Assembly (NCBI GenBank): GCA_019916065.1
Contig: CM034238.1
Coordinates: 6,056,363-6,120,362 of the forward strand
Length of the DNA: 64,000 nt
From: Vitellaria paradoxa
Taxonomy: Eukaryota; Streptophyta; Magnoliopsida; Ericales; Sapotaceae
Reading direction: 5' to 3'
The notes under the pieces were generated by a model. That model searched no databases and was not told the DNA's origin. It saw nothing but the letters and a program-made list of their open reading frames with translations. The translations under genes and the position numbers were made by a program. Positions 59,561 through 64,000 of this stretch are shown here, one piece after another. Numbering within the stretch: position 1 is the stretch's first letter; every line of letters starts with the position of its first letter.

Positions 59561-59917
59561 AGTAGTTAGACTGAAGGCCGCGTGTTCGATCCACGCTCAC
59601 CGCATTTGTAAATTAAATTTAACTCCGCCTATGTTTTTTTTTTCATAGCCGGTCTCAAACCCGGATAAAGGAGGAGGGTTGTGTTAGGTAGTCGACAGCC
59701 AGTGTAAAATTTTGTCGAATTTTTTTATAGATTTTCAGACACTTAATGAGATTTCGTGGGAACGTTCCCTACTTAGCGACGCGCTGTATGGTCTAAATAC
59801 AGCATTAAATAAGCAATGACCGCTGCATCTGCGCCCGGGTGCAGTGTTAAATAAGCAAGGGTCCTCACACTTTCCTAGACGAGTGAGGGGGCAAGGAAGC
59901 TAGTCCAAAATAGAAGG

Positions 59918-60700
59918 TTGAGATTAGATACTTGGAATATTAGGAGCTTAACTGGAAAACTTATGGAAGTGGTGGATACAATAGAAATGAGAAAAATCGC
60001 AATTGCTTGCTTGCAAGAGACGAAGTGGGTGGGACAAAAAGCTAAAGAGATTGAGAGGACTGGGTATAAGTTATGGTATACGGGACTTAATAGATCGAGA
60101 AATGGGGTCGGCATAGTAGTAAGCAAGAACCTAAAGGAAGATATAGTTAATGTAAAACGCTGTGGAGATATGATTATTACAATTAAGTTAGTGTAAGGAG
60201 AAGAGATAGTAAACGTAATTAGTGCTTATACCCCACAGGTGGGCTTAAGAGATGTACATAAGGAGAAGTTTTGGGAAGACTTGGAAGGAATGCTATTAGA
60301 GATACCTCAAGGAGAGATGGTCTTCATAGGAGGAGATTTGAACAGTCATATAGGACGCAACATAGATGGATACATAGGAGTACATAGGGGATATGGTTAC
60401 GGTGATAGAAATGAAGAAAGGAAAGATATTTTGGAGTTTGTAGTGGCTTATAATCTCATGGTGACGAACACCTTTTTTAAGAAGAGAGAGGAACATTTGG
60501 TGACTTATAAGAGCGGCTCCTCAAGGACACAAATTGACTTTTTTTTAACTAGGAAAAGAGACCGCGTAACTTGTAAAGATTCTAAAGTTATACCGGGGGA
60601 GAGCTTGACTGCCCAATATAGGTTGTTGGTCATAAATGTGCAGCTTCAAAGGTGGACTAGAAAAAAGAAGTCGTATAGATGCTCAAAGACTAAATGGTAA
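59918..60700 (+). pseudogene. RTE endonuclease domain, degraded
   Basis: Motifs in order: WNIRSLTGKL (Asn), LQETKW (catalytic Glu), NGVGIVVSK, VISAYTPQ, GGDLNSHIG (Asp/Asn) and SSRTQIDFFLTRK (Asp). The last catalytic His, usually in a TTQHR-like motif after GESLT, is Tyr here (AQYRLLV). A TAA at 60194-60196 splits the domain. The protein would nick target DNA if intact; it is not. Confidence 0.85.
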
Positions 60701-61280
60701 AACTTGAAAGGTGATAAGCAACCAGCATTCAGGGAAAGAATACTAGAGGAAGACATTTGGATGGTAAATGAGAGTGCAAATATTATGTGGGATAAGGTAG
60801 TAAAGTGTATTAGGAGGGTAGGGAAAAAAGTTTTAGGAGAATCTAAAGAGAGTGCTCCGGCACAGAAAGAGGCATGGTGGTGGAACAAGGCCGTCCAAGA
60901 CAAGATAAAAGTTAAAAGAGACTGTTTTAAATCTTGGCAAAACAACCGAAATGAAGCGAACTTGGAGAGGTATAGAAAAGTTAGAAGAGAAACCAAAAAG
61001 GCAGTTAGTGAGGCTAAGGCAAAGACATTTGAGGATTTATATAGGCGACTTGACACTAAGGAGGGCGAAAGTGAGATATTCAAGTTTGCTAAATTCAAAA
61101 ATAGACGGACCAAGGATTTAAACCAAATTAAATGCATTAAGGATGAAGATGAAAAGGAATTAGTAAAGGAAGAGGAGATAAAGGAGCGTTGAAGAGCTAC
61201 TTCTACAAGTTATTTAACGAAAGCAGAAGTAGTGACATACAATTGGGACAGTTTACCACTTTTAAGAAGAATTAAATTTT

Positions 61281-62769
61281 ATGTTCTATAGGAGAATCAG
61301 TAGGGAAGAAGTAAAAGAAGTATTAAAAATTATGAAGAATGTGAAAGCGGTTGGGCCAAATAGTATCCCTGTTGAGGTTTGGAGGTGCTTAGGAGAGGAT
61401 GGCATAAGTTGGTTGACAAAACTTTTTAATGTAGTGCTAAAGAGCAAGAAGATACCTGATGCATGGAAGGAAAAGTATCCTTATACCCATATACAAGAAC
61501 AAATGAGATATTCAGAACTGTGCAAACTACCGCGGGATTAAATTGATAAGCCATATGATGAAATTATGAAAGAGAGTTATTGAGAGAAGACTAAAAAGGA
61601 CAACAAACGTTTCAAAGAACCAATTTGGTTTCATGCCTGGAAGATCAACCATGGAGGCTATCTTTCTCTTGAGGAGGTTAATGGAACAGTATAGAGAAGG
61701 TCAAAAAGATTTACATGTGGTGTTCATTGATTTAGAGAAGGCATATGATCGGATTCCTAGGGAGATTCTATTGAAAGTATTGGAAAAGAAAGGAGCGTGT
61801 GTCCCATATATTGAGGCGATAAAGGACACGTATGATAGAGTCATGACATCTATACGGACGACTAGTGGAGAGACTAACGAGTTCCCTATCACGATTGGTT
61901 TACATCAAGGCTCAGCGTTAAACCCGTGCTTGTTTGCTTTAATTATGGATGAGATTATAAGACATATTCAGAATGAGGTGCCGTGGTATATGCTATTTGC
62001 AGATGATATTGTTTTAGTAGATAAGACGAGAGAAGGAGTGAATGCTAAGCTAGAATTGTGGCGGGATACGTTAGAGACAAAAGGGTTTAGGCTAAGTCGA
62101 TGCAAGACGGAATATATAGAATGTAAGTTTAGTAAAAGTAGGATAACAGGTAGTATAGAAGTAAGTTTAGACACACAAAAAATTGTAGAGAAAGATAAAT
62201 TTAGGTACCTTGGATCTATGGTACAACAAGATGGAGGGATTGATACTGATGTAAGTCACAGGATTCAAGCCGAGTGGACCAAATGGAGGAGTGCTTCGGG
62301 GGTTTTGTGCGATCGAAAAGTCCCCCTCAAGGTGAAAGGAAAGTATTATAAGGTGGCGGTTAGACCAGCGCTGCTATATGGATCAGAGTGTTGGGTAGTA
62401 AAACATAATCATAGTCAGAAGATGGCAGTTGCAGAGATGAGGATGCTAAGGTGGATGTGCGGGATTACAAGGAAAGATAGGATTAGAAATGAGGAGATTA
62501 GGGGCAAAGTAGGAATAGCATCGATTGAATATAAAATGAGAAAAAACCGATTAAGATGGTTTGGCCATGTTAGAAGGCGTCCAGCAGAGGCACCTGTTAG
62601 AAGGTGTGAAAGTATGGAGATTTTCAGAAATAAGAGAGGTAGAGGAAGACCCAATAGAAGCTGGAAAGAAACTATTAAACATGACTTGACATACCTAGAT
62701 CTACCGGAGGACATGACCCTAAATAGATCTAATTGGCGTCGACAAATCAATATACCTGACCCCACCTAG
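61281..62769 (+). pseudogene. RTE reverse transcriptase domain, partly open
   Basis: From 61281 the frame reads EEVKEVLKIMKNVKAVGPNS and VEVWRCLGEDGISWLTKLFN. Near 61470 the frame shifts, with two further stop codons before NQFGFMPGRSTMEAIFLLRR. From 61633 a 378-codon open frame holds VVFIDLEKAYDRIPREIL, SALNPCLFALIMDEI, the catalytic MLFADDIVLVD, and the RTE C-terminus with MRMLRWMCG, LRWFGHVRRR and the RGRGRPNRSW block, ending near ADPT-like IPDPT. The FADD box is intact although the element is dead. Confidence 0.9.
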
Positions 62770-62802
62770 TGGGAAAAGGCTTGGTTTGATTTGGTTTGGT
62801 TT

Positions 62803-63137
62803 AGTAGTCAGTCACAAAAATACAACACCCAAGGTAAAGTTTTTAGACATTGCATGATTAGATACAAAAAAGAGAAGTGGCAATCTTTCTTTTCTTAACA
62901 GGATGACCATTTTACCAACCATAACATTTGCCTGTTCCATTCAGGATGTATCTTATGATGAATCAGTTGCACAAGTTGAAACTCGCAAATAAACAATCAG
63001 AGAGAGAGATCAACATTATTCCAACCAATTCAAAGTTAATCCTGCTGTTGTAGCCTTATCAACAAAAGAAACATCATAAAGAATTTTTACTCTCATTATT
63101 AGAAATTGTTTTCTAGCCAACATACCTTTCGCTATAC
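62803..63137. other. Short intergenic gap
   Basis: No gene or repeat of note apart from its lower end. From about 63099 it carries one more copy of the 72-bp repeat that is coding in the neighbouring gene but here lies beyond the stop codon. Confidence 0.5.
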
Positions 63138-63340
63138 TTACTTTAACATACAGCGACCAACCTTCCCATTGCATCTAGAACTCATTTTCAAGCCAACGTG
63201 CCTTCTGCTATACTTTAACATATAGCAATCAAGCTTCCAATTGCATCTAGAAATCATTTTCAAGCCAACAGGCCTTTTCCTATACTTCAACTTGTAGCGG
63301 TCAAGCTTTGCACTGCATCTTCTATCATCCAGTATAGCAG
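63099..63340 (-). repeat. 72-bp tandem repeat, about 3.3 units
   Basis: GCATCTAGAA-TCATTTTCAAGCCAAC recurs at 63171 and 63243 (period 72), with diverged units on either side. Two or three units are coding in the minus-strand frame; the unit at 63099-63170 lies mostly past the stop codon. Confidence 0.85.
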
Positions 63341-64000
63341 CATTTCCATCACACCTCAATTGAATTTGGTTTCTGATGTCATCTGGATGCAACTCATACT
63401 CCAATTCAACGTGTCTCTTACAAGACTCAAATTCGGAGATTTGGTTATTGCCATTACTAGGATTACAGTTCCCAACAATCACATCAATATTTTTCGGGCT
63501 TTCATTATCCCTGTTACACCTCCTAGTATAAGCTATCCCCTTCCATTTTGACAAACTCAAACTAATAGGAGAATCATTATCTGAAGACCTTAAACAAACT
63601 GAATTTCCATTGGTGTTCTTGATCAACTTGTTACTAGCACATGACTCAATCTTACTGCTAACACAGTTAGTACTCCCCCCTGAGCCCAATGACCTAACCA
63701 GTAAATTACCATTACGGTCCCGTCTTCTTGAATATGTAAAACAACTCGATTCTATCGAGCACGGGTTCTTTGAAATCCTTGGCATCCTGTTCACAGCCAA
63801 ATTCATTCGAGACGCCTGTTCTGCAACATCAACAACAATGGTAGTACTATCACAATCACTACTGTTCAAACATTCATTCTTTGCACCATTCTCATATTTC
63901 TTTGCAAGCAATTCCACCTCACCATTCACCGATTCGCTGGCCCTGCTAGCTATATCAGCTTTTCTAAACTCTCTCTCCTTAGCCGTAACTGCAAACACAT
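63138..64000 (-). CDS. 3' part of an unrecognised gene with 24-residue tandem repeats
   Basis: An open frame of about 287 codons runs off the window edge; no ATG in this frame is present at the edge, so the 5' part lies beyond 64000. The protein is Ser/Asn/Lys/Arg-rich and hydrophilic, with scattered Cys and no signal peptide, membrane segment or known domain. The C-terminus consists of tandem repeats of about 24 residues with the pattern RCN-x-KLD-x-Y-x-LKY-x-(R/K)R-x-VGLKM; the DNA period is 72 bp (units start near 63171, 63243 and 63315). It could be the last exon of a plant nuclear or regulatory protein, but I cannot name it. Codon use is ordinary and there is no internal stop. Confidence 0.55.
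   Translation of the reverse strand, partial: VFAVTAKEREFRKADIASRASESVNGEVELLAKKYENGAKNECLNSSDCDSTTIVVDVAEQASRMNLAVNRMPRISKNPCSIESSCFTYSRRRDRNGNLLVRSLGSGGSTNCVSSKIESCASNKLIKNTNGNSVCLRSSDNDSPISLSLSKWKGIAYTRRCNRDNESPKNIDVIVGNCNPSNGNNQISEFESCKRHVELEYELHPDDIRNQIQLRCDGNAAILDDRRCSAKLDRYKLKYRKRPVGLKMISRCNWKLDCYMLKYSRRHVGLKMSSRCNGKVGRCMLK

Larger units (their letters stand above)
59570..62802 (+). mobile_element. Near-full-length, inactive RTE-clade LINE
   Basis: About 3.23 kb, the usual plant RTE length: a 5' UTR to about 59920, an apurinic endonuclease, a linker, reverse transcriptase and a short 3' tail ending TTGGTTTGATTTGGTTTGG. The candidate target duplication is AGTAGTTAG (59561-59569) against AGTAGTCAG (62803-62811), 8 of 9. 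Stops at 60194-60196, 60698-60700 and 61190-61192, and a frameshift near 61470, prevent a full protein. The same 3' end occurs in TRM11 intron 1. The 5' end contains a tRNA-like T-arm (59580-59596). Confidence 0.88.

Overview
The window is nuclear DNA of a flowering plant, most likely a woody eudicot or a relative. The evidence is intron-rich genes with plant-only families, GT-AG splice sites, very AT-rich intergenic DNA with many TA and GA microsatellites, plant-type MITEs and LINEs, and plastid- and mitochondrion-derived DNA inside a nuclear intron. I cannot name the species. All splice models were built by hand from reading-frame continuity and conserved motifs; transcripts have not been checked.

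Layout. 1-6100: gene-free AT-rich DNA with microsatellites and small repeats. 6222-7896 (+): three-exon NAC gene of the XND1/NAC104 type. 7.9-13.6 kb: gene-free, with MITEs and a TATA box followed by a G-quadruplex-like (GGGAT)n run. 13595-21458 (-): six-exon gene for PRORP1-type protein-only RNase P; its largest intron holds a broken L1-type LINE, itself split by a hAT-like element carrying a fragment that resembles an FKBP62-type exon. 23549-25631 (-): two-exon ANTH/AP180 clathrin adaptor of the PICALM5 type. 26-29.6 kb: gene-free, with MITEs and a long inverted-repeat element. 29664-32390 (-): four-exon secreted class III peroxidase. 33418-39129 (-): six-exon TRM11 tRNA guanosine-10 methyltransferase; intron 1 holds a short RTE LINE copy with a perfect 14-bp target duplication. 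40146-41517: MULE-type MITE with very long inverted repeats and a perfect 9-bp target duplication. 41.97-54.8 kb (+): RZ-1A-type glycine-rich RNA-binding protein, with introns in both UTRs and a 9.7-kb coding intron; about 7.6 kb of that intron is an organelle-derived mosaic (plastid rpoB, mitochondrial atp1, retroelement pieces, a 465-bp inverted repeat). 55-59.5 kb: no recognised gene. About 59570-62802 (+): near-full-length but dead RTE-clade LINE. 63138-64000 (-): 3' part of an unrecognised gene with a 24-residue tandem repeat.

The genes are ordinary single plant genes, not an operon or a pathway cluster. TRM11 and RZ-1A are divergent neighbours; I recall that their Arabidopsis counterparts are also adjacent, which would make this a conserved pair. 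I found no CRISPR array, rRNA or convincing tRNA. I see no new enzyme system. The novelty is in nested elements: gene-fragment capture, the organelle mosaic in a working intron, and long-inverted-repeat elements likely to make small RNAs.
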